Assembly (NCBI RefSeq): GCF_048541835.1
Contig: NZ_JBLEOY010000002.1
Coordinates: 124,001-188,000, forward strand
Direction of reading: 5' to 3'
DNA from: QIJE01 sp048541835
GTDB lineage: Bacteria > SZUA-79 > Acidulodesulfobacterales > Acidulodesulfobacteraceae
Length of the DNA: 64,000 nt
Shown here: one piece after another, positions 33,228 to 41,612 of the stretch
Position numbering within the stretch: position 1 is the stretch's first letter
How the letters are laid out: every line of letters starts with the position of its first letter
Made by a program: the position numbers and the translations under genes
The notes under the pieces: generated by a model
Database searches by the model: none
The model's input: only the letters and a program-made list of their open reading frames with translations
Told to the model about the DNA's origin: nothing

Positions 33228-33758
33228 ATGAAAAAGAACATATTGTTTTTATCGATAATTGCAGTGTTTGCTTTAATCATCGCATCTTTGTCGTCCTACG
33301 GCAACAATGCTTATGCGTTAAAGTACGGCCCATCTTCTTACAGTTCTTATCCTGCCTATTACAATACTCACCGATTACCGCCGCCTGCGTTTTTTAAGCA
33401 TAAGGTCTTTAAAATGGTTGTAGAGGTTGATTCTGCCAATCCCAAAGTATGGAGGCAGACAATAAACAATGTTAGAAACGTTATGGCGACATTCGGAGAT
33501 AACCCGTTTAAATATAGTATAGAGATTGTCGTATTCGGTCCGGGATTAAAACTTTTTATGAAAAAATTCGATAAAAAAAATGAGCCTATATTGCAAAGTT
33601 TAGCGGTCTACGGCTTGATGTTAAGGGCCTGTCATAATACTATGTTACATTTTCACGCAACGACCGAGTCGTTATTTCCTTTTGTAAAGGTCGTGCCTGC
33701 AGGCGTAGTCGAGATCGTAAGAAGGGAGACGCAGGGTTATTCCTTTTTAAAACCGTAA
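33228..33758 (+). CDS. Exported DsrE-like protein, sox-linked copy 2
   Basis: A 176-residue protein with a signal peptide (ILFLSIIAVFALIIASLSSYGNNAYA) and a Tyr/Ser/Pro-rich stretch after it. The DsrE-like core has KMVVEVDSANPKVWRQTINNVRNV, VVFGPGLKLFMKKFDKKN and Cys135 in MLRACHNTM, then VVPAGVVEIVRRETQGYSFLKP. It is a diverged paralogue of the 32199 protein with the same order of motifs. GGAGGG precedes the ATG. Last gene of the operon before the terminator at 33784. Confidence 0.83.
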   Translation: MKKNILFLSIIAVFALIIASLSSYGNNAYALKYGPSSYSSYPAYYNTHRLPPPAFFKHKVFKMVVEVDSANPKVWRQTINNVRNVMATFGDNPFKYSIEIVVFGPGLKLFMKKFDKKNEPILQSLAVYGLMLRACHNTMLHFHATTESLFPFVKVVPAGVVEIVRRETQGYSFLKP

Positions 33759-33783
33759 TTTATATGGAATAACAATTACTTTG

Positions 33784-33826
33784 GCATAGTTTCTTCCCTA
33801 CCAAGGGGAAGAAACTATGCTCTTAT
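33784..33826 (+). terminator. Terminator after the sox operon
   Basis: Perfect 15-base stem GCATAGTTTCTTCCC (33784-33798) with GGGAAGAAACTATGC (33806-33820) around a 7-base loop, followed by a short T-rich tail. The remaining bases to 33977 show no gene. Confidence 0.78.
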
Positions 33827-33977
33827 ATACCGTTTTCGCAGATTAAATCGATACATATTCGTTTTGATTAAGCGGGCGATGATAACCGGAAGTGATCACA
33901 TGTCGGGATGAAGGAAAAGAATGGCCTGTCAGTTTTTGTGCGGTATAAGGCTGCGCTATTATGGTGCAATGAATAAC

Positions 33978-33988
33978 TGTGATATAAT
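33978..33988 (+). promoter_or_regulatory. Extended -10 promoter TGTGATATAAT before the CcdA-like gene
   Basis: Full TATAAT with the extended TGA just before it. The same 11-base string occurs before the repeat protein (35457) and rdgB (58707). Confidence 0.5.
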
Positions 33989-34016
33989 ATCCTAAAAAAT
34001 GGAGGTTTATTTATTT

Positions 34017-34778
34017 ATGGATATAGGTACTTTTTTTGCGCCCAATGTTTCTCTTATAGTTGCATTCTTGGCAGGGCTCTTTTCGTTTCTTTCCCCATGT
34101 GTTTTTCCTTTAATACCCTCTTACCTGTCTTATGTGTCGGGCATGTCGGTGGATGAACTTACCGCATCTAAAACGACGCGGTTAAAGTTGACTGCAATTA
34201 AGCATTCTTTGATGTTTATTCTCGGTTTTACGCTCGTATTTGTTCTGCTCGGCGTGTTTTCAAGCGCAGTGGGAAGTCTGCTGCATTCTATATGGCTCAT
34301 GAGAGTATCGGGCATCTTTATTATCCTTATGGGATTGTTTATACTGGGGGCATTTAACAAAATAAAATTTTTATCTTTTTTGTCTTCCGACGCAAATTTT
34401 AATTTAAAAAATAGACCGGTGGGATTAATCGGTTCGGTTTTAGTGGGTATTGTATTTGCCGCCGCATGGACGCCGTGTATAGGCCCTATACTTGCTTCAA
34501 TATTATTTATTGCCTCTACTATGCATAACGCAAGCGAGGGGGGTGTGCTATTGTTCGTGTATGCTATGGGTCTTGCCGTTCCATTTTTAGCGGCGTCTTT
34601 TTCTTTGAACATTTTTCTATCTACATCTAAAAAGCTTCGACCGTTCATAAAGATTATTTCCGTTATAGGGGGTATTATCTTGATTATTGCGGGAATACTC
34701 ATATTTTTTAATTATCTTGCGGTGATTTCTTTATATTTCGGAAACACTTTTCGTTACAACATTCCGTATAACGGATAA
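34017..34778 (+). CDS. ccdA: CcdA/DsbD-type membrane thiol reductant transporter
   Basis: Moves reducing equivalents from cytosolic thioredoxin across the membrane to periplasmic thiols, as needed for cytochrome c maturation and sulfur proteins. The 253-residue protein has about six helices. The first redox Cys lies in LAGLFSFLSPCVFPLIPSYLSY (helix 1) and the second in FAAAWTPCIGPILASI (helix 4), the standard pair. The frame opens at 33999, but GGAGG at 34001-34005 suggests the ATG at 34017. A TlpA-like gene follows, which fits the pathway. Confidence 0.9.
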   Translation: MDIGTFFAPNVSLIVAFLAGLFSFLSPCVFPLIPSYLSYVSGMSVDELTASKTTRLKLTAIKHSLMFILGFTLVFVLLGVFSSAVGSLLHSIWLMRVSGIFIILMGLFILGAFNKIKFLSFLSSDANFNLKNRPVGLIGSVLVGIVFAAAWTPCIGPILASILFIASTMHNASEGGVLLFVYAMGLAVPFLAASFSLNIFLSTSKKLRPFIKIISVIGGIILIIAGILIFFNYLAVISLYFGNTFRYNIPYNG

Positions 34779-34816
34779 TTTATAAATTTAATCGTAAATT
34801 GAGATAAAATAATAAT

Positions 34817-35368
34817 ATGCAAAAATTAAAATCATCCATAATACTTTCAATCGCCTTAATCGTTATATTTTCGATATTCGTATTTCCCGAAATATCTCTC
34901 GCTAAATCTAAGAAGGCTCCTAATTTTAGCTTGAAAGTGCTGAATCCTGATCTTTCGGGTTATAAGAATATAGACTTAAGATCTTTAGAGGGGAAGACCG
35001 TAATTATAAATTTTTGGGCGACATGGTGTCCTCCGTGCAGGGAGGAAATACCTCATTTTGTAAGTTTTTATAATAAAAATAAATCAAAAAAACTTGTGAT
35101 AATAGGTATAAACGTAAACGTTACAACGGAAGGAGTGAGGGCATTTACGCATCAATATAAAATGGATTATCCGGTGGTTCACGCAACAAGTGAAGTATTG
35201 AGAGAGTATGGCGGCATAAAAGAAATTCCGCAAACCTTTTTTGTCTCTGAAAGCGGTATAATCGTGTTTCACTGGAAGGGCTATATGTATAAGGAGGTGC
35301 TAAATATCGTTTCGCAGCGCCTTATGCGAATGAGAATGATGAAGATTATGAAAATGATGAAAAAATAA
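34817..35368 (+). CDS. Exported TlpA/ResA-like thioredoxin
   Basis: A 183-residue thiol-disulfide protein with a signal peptide (KSSIILSIALIVIFSIFVFPEISLA). The thioredoxin-fold core has KAPNFSLKVLN, VIINFWATWCPPCREEIPHF with the redox-active CPPC, and GIKEIPQTFFVSESGIIVFHWKG with cis-Pro. The C-terminal tail is Met/Lys-rich. It probably receives electrons from the CcdA-like protein to reduce apocytochrome c or other Cys. TAAAAT (34805-34810) ends 6 bases before the ATG, and no Shine-Dalgarno is visible, so the transcript may be leaderless. Confidence 0.9.
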   Translation: MQKLKSSIILSIALIVIFSIFVFPEISLAKSKKAPNFSLKVLNPDLSGYKNIDLRSLEGKTVIINFWATWCPPCREEIPHFVSFYNKNKSKKLVIIGINVNVTTEGVRAFTHQYKMDYPVVHATSEVLREYGGIKEIPQTFFVSESGIIVFHWKGYMYKEVLNIVSQRLMRMRMMKIMKMMKK

Positions 35369-35456
35369 AAGACGGGTTTATATTATTTTATTGTGATTTT
35401 TTGAAATGCCGGTGCGGGTGAGTAACAAAAAATAGCCCCCTCCATTATCCGTTTGT

Positions 35457-35467
35457 TGTGATATAAT
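35457..35467 (+). promoter_or_regulatory. Extended -10 promoter TGTGATATAAT before the repeat-protein gene
   Basis: TATAAT at 35462-35467 with TGA before it. The start near 35474 would give a leader of about 35 bases containing GGAG before the ATG at 35509. Confidence 0.55.
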
Positions 35468-35508
35468 ACTTTAAACAGTGTTTTAAAATATAAAAAATGG
35501 AGATAAAA

Positions 35509-35826
35509 ATGAAAAAAGTTATTTTGGTGATAACAGCGGTTTTTTTGCTTTTTGGAATGACGCTGACGGGTAATGCTTATGCAATGGCTTACGGCAAGAT
35601 TAATGTTGCCGGCATACAAAATGCCTGCGGTAAAAAGCAATCCTCAACTATGCAAAATACCGAAAGCACGAAGCAATCCTCGATGATACAAAATGCTTGT
35701 GGTAAGAAGAAATCTCCAAATATGCAGAATGCCAAGAGTAAGAAGAAATCTCCAAATATGCAGAATGCCAAGAGTAAGAAGAAATCCTCGATGATGCAAA
35801 ATGCCTGCGGCAAACAAATTAAATAA
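35509..35826 (+). CDS. Small exported protein of tandem 12-residue repeats
   Basis: A 105-residue protein with a signal peptide (KKVILVITAVFLLFGMTLTGNAYA). The mature part is made of five 12-residue repeats and a partial sixth of the form NACGKKxSSxMQ, starting at residue 38. The NAC Cys is kept in repeats 1, 3 and 6 and is lost in 2, 4 and 5. It is Lys/Ser/Asn-rich and predicted unstructured. No family is recognised. The frame is open from 35497, but GGAGA just before fits the ATG at 35509. It sits alone between tlpA and an SDR gene. Confidence 0.6.
   Translation: MKKVILVITAVFLLFGMTLTGNAYAMAYGKINVAGIQNACGKKQSSTMQNTESTKQSSMIQNACGKKKSPNMQNAKSKKKSPNMQNAKSKKKSSMMQNACGKQIK
35620..35823 (+). repeat. 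36-bp coding tandem repeat, five and two-thirds copies
   Basis: Units begin at 35620, 35656, 35692, 35728, 35764 and 35800. Units 3 and 4 differ by only a few bases at the start, and units 4 and 5 share their first two-thirds. Earlier units are more diverged, so the 3' half looks recently duplicated. Confidence 0.85.
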
Positions 35827-35924
35827 TCCGATTATTTATACACGGCGGACGGCACCTCGGTCAATTACTGATGATCGTATAGGTGGTATGTTTTTTAGAT
35901 AAAATATTTAAGCCGAGGTTTGAC

Positions 35925-36707
35925 ATGGATATAAATTTAAGGGGTAAAAGGGCTTTGATAACGGGAGCGAGTTCCGGACTCGGCGAAGTTATTGCTAAAG
36001 AATTTGCCGCCTGCGGTGCAAAAATAGGTCTTAATTATCACTCGCATCCCGATGCAGCCGAAAAAATCGCGTCGGATATTAGAAATAATGGTTCCGAGGT
36101 TATTATTTTGCAATCCGATGTTTCAGACAGGAAATCGGTTGAAGCCATGGTGAATGACTTTGTAAAGAAATGGGGCGGGATTGATATTCTTGTCAATAAT
36201 GCGGGGATAGATGGCACTCGCGCCCTCGTATGGGAGTCCGATATCTCGGAGTGGGAAAGGGTGGTTAAAATTAATCTATTCGGTCCGTTTTATTGTGCAA
36301 GGGAAGTCTTGAAGCATATGGTCAATCAAAAAAGCGGCGTAATTTTAAATGTAACTTCCGTTCACGAAAATATTCCATGGGCAGGATATAGCTCGTATAC
36401 CGTTGCGAAAGCAGGGTTGTCAATGCTGACAAAAACCATGGCACAGGAGGTAGGCTCTTTAGGGATACGAATAATATCGTTAGCTCCCGGAGCTATTAAA
36501 ACTCCTATTAACAAAAGTGTTTGGGAAAACCCTGAAACGTTTGCCGATCTTATCGAAAAAATACCGCTTGGAAGATTGGGCGAAAGAGAAGAAGTCGCAA
36601 AAACTGCCGCTTTTTTAGTTTCTGATGGCGCGTCTTATATAACCGGCAGCACTTTATTTGTTGACGGTGCAATGATAGACTATTCCAATTTTACACGCGG
36701 AGGTTAA
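35925..36707 (+). CDS. Short-chain dehydrogenase, possibly glucose 1-dehydrogenase
   Basis: NAD(P)-dependent oxidoreductase of 260 residues. The coenzyme motif TGASSGLG is near residue 13, NNAG in DILVNNAGIDG, and the catalytic Ser-Tyr-Lys are in VTSVHEN and YSSYTVAKAG. The closest pattern I recall is glucose 1-dehydrogenase, including PGAIKTPIN and the terminal segment YSNFTRGG. A glucoamylase gene 30 bases downstream would make the glucose for it. The frame opens at 35883, but GAGG fits the ATG at 35925. The exact substrate is inferred. Confidence 0.85.
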   Translation: MDINLRGKRALITGASSGLGEVIAKEFAACGAKIGLNYHSHPDAAEKIASDIRNNGSEVIILQSDVSDRKSVEAMVNDFVKKWGGIDILVNNAGIDGTRALVWESDISEWERVVKINLFGPFYCAREVLKHMVNQKSGVILNVTSVHENIPWAGYSSYTVAKAGLSMLTKTMAQEVGSLGIRIISLAPGAIKTPINKSVWENPETFADLIEKIPLGRLGEREEVAKTAAFLVSDGASYITGSTLFVDGAMIDYSNFTRGG

Positions 36708-36737
36708 TCATGCACATTATATTCGGGAGATATTAAA

Positions 36738-39098
36738 ATGCTTGAAGCAATTTGCGCTCCAGGATGGCCCGGCATTCCGGGGCGGTGGACAAGTGCCGAT
36801 AAAAGCGGTGTAGGAACGGCTCTAAACGGGAGTCCGGTATGGTTTACCGTTTCTCACGGTATATTGAACGAGGTCTATTATCCCGGAATGGATGAAGCCG
36901 CTATTCGTGATCTTGGATTTATTATTACCGAAGACGGCGGGTTCTTTTCGGAAGAAAAGCGTCATGCGGGGCATTCATCTAATCTTATTTATGACGGCGT
37001 GCCGGCTTATCATATTGAAAGTGCATGTTTGAATGGGCGATATGAAATTGAAAAAGATATTATTTGCGACCCGGATAGGCCGGTCGTATTACTAAGAGTA
37101 AAATTTGTTGCTCTTAAACCCGGCAACTATAGACTTTTTACGATTTTAGCGTCTCATATCGGAAATCATGGAGCGGGAAATACCGCATGGATCGATAGCT
37201 ACAAGGGAACGGCAGGGCTTTTTGCATTAAGGCGTCAAACTTCCCTCTGCCTTATGAGCGATATCGGTTTTAAGAATAGTTCTGTAGGTTTTGTCGGATA
37301 TTCCGACGGATGGCAGGATCTAAAACGTAATAGTCGTCTTTCGTCTATTTACACGAGAGCTGAAAACGGTAATGTTGCGCTTATTGGTGAAATAGATCTA
37401 AAAAAAGGCGGTGAATTTGTCTTAGCTTTAGGATTTAGTCGTAATTTTACCGAGGCGGGACACCAAGCAAGGGCTTCGCTCGACGAGGGTTTTGGGCAGC
37501 TTTTGAAGTCTTATTCCGAACCATGGAAAGCATGGTTGAAAACATTAATTCCTTCCGGTAAAAGAAAATTATTCGCAACAAGTGCCATGGTCATACGAGT
37601 TCATAGGTCTAAAGACGTTCCGGGCGCGATTCTTGCAAGTCTCGCGGTGCCTTGGGGGTTTTCTAAGGGAGACGACGACTTAGGCGGCTATCACCTGGTA
37701 TGGCCGCGCGATATGGTTGAAGCCGCCGGAGGGCTTCTTGCCGCAGGCAGCAAAAGCGAAATCAGGAAATCCCTTATATACCTTGAAGCAACTCAGGAAA
37801 ACGACGGACATTGGCTTCAAAATATGTGGATTGACGGAACCTCTTACTGGCACGGAATTCAAATGGACGAAACAGCATTGCCCGTTATACTTTTCGACCT
37901 TGCCCGCAGGGAGGAAGCGCTTTTAGACGAAGATATAGGTCGTTTCTGGCATATGCTAAAAAAGGCATTAAAATATATAGTTCAGAACGGTCCGGTTACA
38001 CAGCAGGATAGGTGGGAAGAAGACGGAGGCTATACCCCCTTTACGCTTGCCGCAGAGATATCGGCGCTTATTATCGGCGCCGAACTGGCTGAATTAGCCG
38101 GAGACGGAAGCATAGCTCCTTATTTACGGGAAACTGCCGACGCGTGGTATTCGTCTATCGATAGGTGGCTTTATATTAAAAACGGAGAATTTTCGGACAG
38201 AATTGGAGTCGACGGTTATTACGTGAGGGTTACTCCTCCCGATTTTGAAGAGGGGGATAATTTTGTGCCTATAAAAAACCGCCCTCCTTCAAGCAGCCAT
38301 AAGCCCGCTTCCGCTGTAATATGTACCGACGCGTTATCCTTTGTCCGTTTTGGGTTGCGGGAAGCAAAGGATATTAGGATGCTTAATACATTAAAGGTTA
38401 TTGACGGCATACTCAAAACGGAAACCCCTTCAGGTTCGTGCTGGCACCGGTATAACGGAGACGGTTACGGCGAACATTCCGACGGCAGTCCTTTTGACGG
38501 AACGGGTATCGGCAGAATCTGGCCTTTATTGACGGGAGAAAGGGCACATTACGATATAGCCGCGGGTAACCTTGGTGGTGCTGAAAAACTGCTTAAAACA
38601 ATGGAGAATTTGGCTAATGACGGCGGCTTACTGTCCGAGCAGATATGGGACGCTGCCGATATTCCCGAAAGATCCCTTTTCTTCGGTCGGCCTTCCGGTT
38701 CGGCGACGCCTTTAGTTTGGGCGCATGCCGAATATTTAAAGCTTGTCCGTTCAATTACGGAAGAAAAAGTATTTGACACCCCTCCTCAAACTGTCGAACG
38801 GTATCTCAAGGATAAAACGGTATCGAATATTGTACAATGGCGGTTTAATCATAAAATACGTTCTTTAGAATCCGGCAAGACATTGCGTATCGAAGCCTTA
38901 TCCCCTGCAATTATTCATTGGAGTTTTAATGGATGGCAAGATATTAACGATACTGAAACCCGTGAAACCGACCTTGGGGTTTACTATGTGGATTTGCCTT
39001 CTTCCGATATAGATAGAGGCGGCGAAATAACATTCACGTTTTACTGGCAATTAGCAGCCAGGTGGGAAGGAATAGATTTTAACGTGCGTATAATATAA
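36738..39098 (+). CDS. Glucoamylase-like GH15 glycoside hydrolase
   Basis: A 786-residue protein with no signal peptide, so probably cytosolic. An N-terminal beta-sandwich (about 1-270) holds WFTVSHGILNEVYYPGMDEAAIRDLGF. The (alpha/alpha)6 barrel follows, with YHLVWPRDMVEAAGGLLAAG, WIDGTSYWHGIQMDETALP, RWEEDGGYTPFTLAAEI (catalytic acid region) and GRIWPLLTGERAHYDIA (catalytic base region). A C-terminal beta domain follows. It releases glucose from alpha-glucans or dextrins. The large length and N-terminal domain fit bacterial and archaeal GH15 enzymes. Confidence 0.9.
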   Translation: MLEAICAPGWPGIPGRWTSADKSGVGTALNGSPVWFTVSHGILNEVYYPGMDEAAIRDLGFIITEDGGFFSEEKRHAGHSSNLIYDGVPAYHIESACLNGRYEIEKDIICDPDRPVVLLRVKFVALKPGNYRLFTILASHIGNHGAGNTAWIDSYKGTAGLFALRRQTSLCLMSDIGFKNSSVGFVGYSDGWQDLKRNSRLSSIYTRAENGNVALIGEIDLKKGGEFVLALGFSRNFTEAGHQARASLDEGFGQLLKSYSEPWKAWLKTLIPSGKRKLFATSAMVIRVHRSKDVPGAILASLAVPWGFSKGDDDLGGYHLVWPRDMVEAAGGLLAAGSKSEIRKSLIYLEATQENDGHWLQNMWIDGTSYWHGIQMDETALPVILFDLARREEALLDEDIGRFWHMLKKALKYIVQNGPVTQQDRWEEDGGYTPFTLAAEISALIIGAELAELAGDGSIAPYLRETADAWYSSIDRWLYIKNGEFSDRIGVDGYYVRVTPPDFEEGDNFVPIKNRPPSSSHKPASAVICTDALSFVRFGLREAKDIRMLNTLKVIDGILKTETPSGSCWHRYNGDGYGEHSDGSPFDGTGIGRIWPLLTGERAHYDIAAGNLGGAEKLLKTMENLANDGGLLSEQIWDAADIPERSLFFGRPSGSATPLVWAHAEYLKLVRSITEEKVFDTPPQTVERYLKDKTVSNIVQWRFNHKIRSLESGKTLRIEALSPAIIHWSFNGWQDINDTETRETDLGVYYVDLPSSDIDRGGEITFTFYWQLAARWEGIDFNVRII

Positions 39099-39105
39099 AA
39101 ATAAT

Positions 39106-39717
39106 TTAAAGCTTTCCAAAATTTTTTCTGTAATTAATAGCTTCCGAAAGTGTATCCTTGTCGATGTATTCGAGGTCTGAGCCTATGGGTATCCCCCTTG
39201 CTAAAGCAGTGATATGAATATTATAGGGAGATAATATTTTTTGTATATAAATAGATGTGGCTTCCCCATTGGAATTAGGGTTTAAGGCGAGAATTATTTC
39301 TTCAAAATTGCCGTTTTCCACCCTATTGACGAGTTCTTTAATCTTAATATCTGAGGGAGTAGTTCCCTCTAACGGATTTATTACGCCGTGCAATACGTGG
39401 TAATGTCCGTTGTATTTACCGCTTTTTTCAAATACGTATATTATTTCAGGATTTTCCACTACACACAGCAACTTGGGATTACGGGACGAGCTTAGGCATA
39501 TCGGACAAAGATCTTCCTCGCTTAAATTGAAACAATCCCTGCAAAGCTTAATATTGTGTTTTGCCTCTTTTATGGCTTCTGCAAGGCTATACGCGACCGA
39601 TTCATCCTGAGACAATATATAAAAAGCAAGCCTTCTCGCTGACCTTTCACCTATTCCCGGGAGCTTTTTAAACGCCGATACTATATCTTTAATATGGTTG
39701 GATCGGTTTATAGACAT
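39106..39717 (-). CDS. recR: Recombination mediator RecR
   Basis: RecFOR-pathway protein that helps load RecA at gaps. The 203-residue protein has the N-terminal helix-hairpin-helix (FKKLPGIGERSARRLAFYIL), the Cys4 zinc site (LCRDCFNLSEEDLCPIC), and the Toprim domain with ENPEII and EIILALNPNSNGEATSIYI. It ends the dnaX-ebfC-recR operon on the minus strand. Confidence 0.95.
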   Translation of the reverse strand: MSINRSNHIKDIVSAFKKLPGIGERSARRLAFYILSQDESVAYSLAEAIKEAKHNIKLCRDCFNLSEEDLCPICLSSSRNPKLLCVVENPEIIYVFEKSGKYNGHYHVLHGVINPLEGTTPSDIKIKELVNRVENGNFEEIILALNPNSNGEATSIYIQKILSPYNIHITALARGIPIGSDLEYIDKDTLSEAINYRKNFGKL

Positions 39718-39737
39718 AATTATAGATAACGGGTAAG

Positions 39738-40052
39738 TTAAAACATGCCCGGCAGGTTAAGTCCTCCGGTTAATTTTGACATTTCGCCTGAAACCATGTC
39801 CTTTGATTTAGTAAGGACCTCGTTGATAGATGCGACTATAAGGTCTTGAAGCATTTCTATGTCTTCCGGATCGACTACCGCTTTATCTATTTTTATTTCA
39901 ATAAGTTCTTGTTTTCCGTTAACCCTTGCCGTAACCATACCGCCTCCGGAACTGGACTCGACAATTTTGGAACCTAATTCTTCCTGCATTTTAAGCATAT
40001 CGGATTGAAGCCTTTGGGCCTGTTTTAACATTCCCGCCATATTTTTCGGCAT
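39738..40052 (-). CDS. ebfC: YbaB/EbfC nucleoid-associated protein
   Basis: A 104-residue DNA-binding protein. LKQAQRLQSDMLKMQEELGSK and GGGMVTARVNGKQELIEIKID are the family's signature, and an LPGMF end is present. It lies between dnaX and recR, the common order. Confidence 0.95.
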   Translation of the reverse strand: MPKNMAGMLKQAQRLQSDMLKMQEELGSKIVESSSGGGMVTARVNGKQELIEIKIDKAVVDPEDIEMLQDLIVASINEVLTKSKDMVSGEMSKLTGGLNLPGMF

Positions 40053-40145
40053 TTCGTTATTCCTCCAAATTTTTTTGATTTAATGTATATATTCTATATT
40101 TTTTTAAAAAAAATAACAAGATAACCTGAAATTTTTTAACGAATT

Positions 40146-41531
40146 TTATTTTTTATCTATCCTTTCTATACTATTTCCGAATATTTCCTTTATGTTGTTT
40201 ATGGCAGCGGATTCCGTGATATTTATCTTGTCGTCGTCATTTTGTTCGTTCAGCTTTTCATCGGTTTTAGAAAAATGTTCAAATAACTCCTTCTGCTCGC
40301 GAGGTATGTCGGGGCTGTGCACAATTTCATTTTTATTGTTATTTAAATTTTTAAAATCGGGGGAGGTGAATGTTCCCCCGGCTGTTTTGGGATTATTTTT
40401 ATGGGTGATAAATTTATCAAGCCTGTTTATGAGTTCGTCAACACTATGTTTCGACGGAATATCCAAAAGTTTGAATATAGTAAGTTCCAGCATTAACAAG
40501 GGCGATGAAACCCTTTGATATTTAATATCGGCATTAAGCATAATGTCCATCATGTCTAAGAGCTCTTCGGTCGATTTTTGTTCGGCAAAGGGTATAAGCG
40601 CATTAATCTCTTCACTCGTCAAATCGTAAACCAAGTCTTTATATTTTAATTTTATTATTAAAATGTTTCTTATATAGAATGCCGCCTGCTTCATAAACTG
40701 TCTAATGTCTGTTCCGGAGTCGTATATTTCTTTTGCGGTTTTTACCGAGTTTTCGTAATCTTTTTGAAAAATAGCCTTGATGAGATTGAATATTATCGTC
40801 TTGGTCGTCAATCCGAGCACCGGCGATACGTCTTCTTTTATATTTTTTCCATAATATGATATTACGGTATCAAATACGGAGAGAGAATCCCTCAGTGAAC
40901 CGTCGGCTAACGAGGCAATAATCATGAGGTTTTCGTCGGTGATAAAAACTCCTTCAGCGGTAGATACTTTTTTCAACCTATCGTAAATAATCTTAGCCGG
41001 TATTCTTTTAAAATTGAACCTCTGACACCTTGAAAGAATAGTCTCCGGAACCTTATGAATTTCAGTGGTCGCAAAGATAAACTTTGCATGAACCGGCGGC
41101 TCTTCAAGGGTTTTTAAAAGGGCGTTAAAGGCACTGTTGGAAAGCATATGAACTTCATCTATTATATATATCTTAAATTTAGAACTTTGCGGAGAATATA
41201 TTATATTTTCCTTTAAATCTCTAATGGAATCTACTCCAGTATTAGATGCACCGTCTATCTCCATTACATCGACGGAATTTCCGTTTTGAATCTGAACGCA
41301 GGCGGGACAAATTCCACACGGATTAATCGTAGGGCCGTTTACGCAGTTAACTGATTTTGCAAGTATTCTTGCGATGGAAGTTTTTCCCACGCCCCTTGTT
41401 CCTGAAAATATGTAGGCATGTGAAACTCTATCGTTGATTACGGCATTTTTAAGCGTTTGAATTATGGAATCCTGACCGATAACTTCATCAAAAATTTTCG
41501 GTCTATATTTTCGCGCCAATACTTGATACAT
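40146..41531 (-). CDS. dnaX: DNA polymerase III subunit gamma/tau
   Basis: Clamp-loader ATPase of 461 residues. YQVLARKYRPKIFDEVIGQ opens the protein, then the P-loop GTRGVGKTSIARILAK, the zinc-binding CGICPAC with the earlier Cys in SVNC, YIIDEVHMLSNSAFNALLKTLEEPP and SRCQRFNFKR. The tau part is short. The frame opens at 41549, but all homologues begin at MYQVLARKYRP. An extended -10 TGCTATAAT (41546-41538, minus) ends 6 bases before this ATG, with no Shine-Dalgarno, suggesting a leaderless message. Confidence 0.95.
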   Translation of the reverse strand: MYQVLARKYRPKIFDEVIGQDSIIQTLKNAVINDRVSHAYIFSGTRGVGKTSIARILAKSVNCVNGPTINPCGICPACVQIQNGNSVDVMEIDGASNTGVDSIRDLKENIIYSPQSSKFKIYIIDEVHMLSNSAFNALLKTLEEPPVHAKFIFATTEIHKVPETILSRCQRFNFKRIPAKIIYDRLKKVSTAEGVFITDENLMIIASLADGSLRDSLSVFDTVISYYGKNIKEDVSPVLGLTTKTIIFNLIKAIFQKDYENSVKTAKEIYDSGTDIRQFMKQAAFYIRNILIIKLKYKDLVYDLTSEEINALIPFAEQKSTEELLDMMDIMLNADIKYQRVSSPLLMLELTIFKLLDIPSKHSVDELINRLDKFITHKNNPKTAGGTFTSPDFKNLNNNKNEIVHSPDIPREQKELFEHFSKTDEKLNEQNDDDKINITESAAINNIKEIFGNSIERIDKK

Positions 41532-41537
41532 TTCTTT

Positions 41538-41610
41538 ATTATAGCACAAGATAACTTTAATTTTACAAGTAAAGTTGATTTTTATATAAAAAATTGCTAA
41601 ACTTTATAAT
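41538..41610. promoter_or_regulatory. Divergent promoter region dnaX / valS
   Basis: On the minus strand the extended -10 TGCTATAAT lies at 41546-41538, six bases from the dnaX ATG. On the plus strand TATAAT at 41605-41610 stands two bases before the valS ATG. Neither gene has a visible ribosome binding site. Confidence 0.5.
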
Positions 41611-41612
41611 CT

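Noticed and set aside
35589..35813. Minus-strand ORF with Phe/Leu-rich repeats opposite the repeat protein
   Set aside because: It is the antisense shadow of the 36-bp repeat; the plus strand has promoter, ribosome site and signal peptide.
35620..35823. 36-bp repeats as a CRISPR array
   Set aside because: The units are directly tandem without spacers and are in one coding frame.
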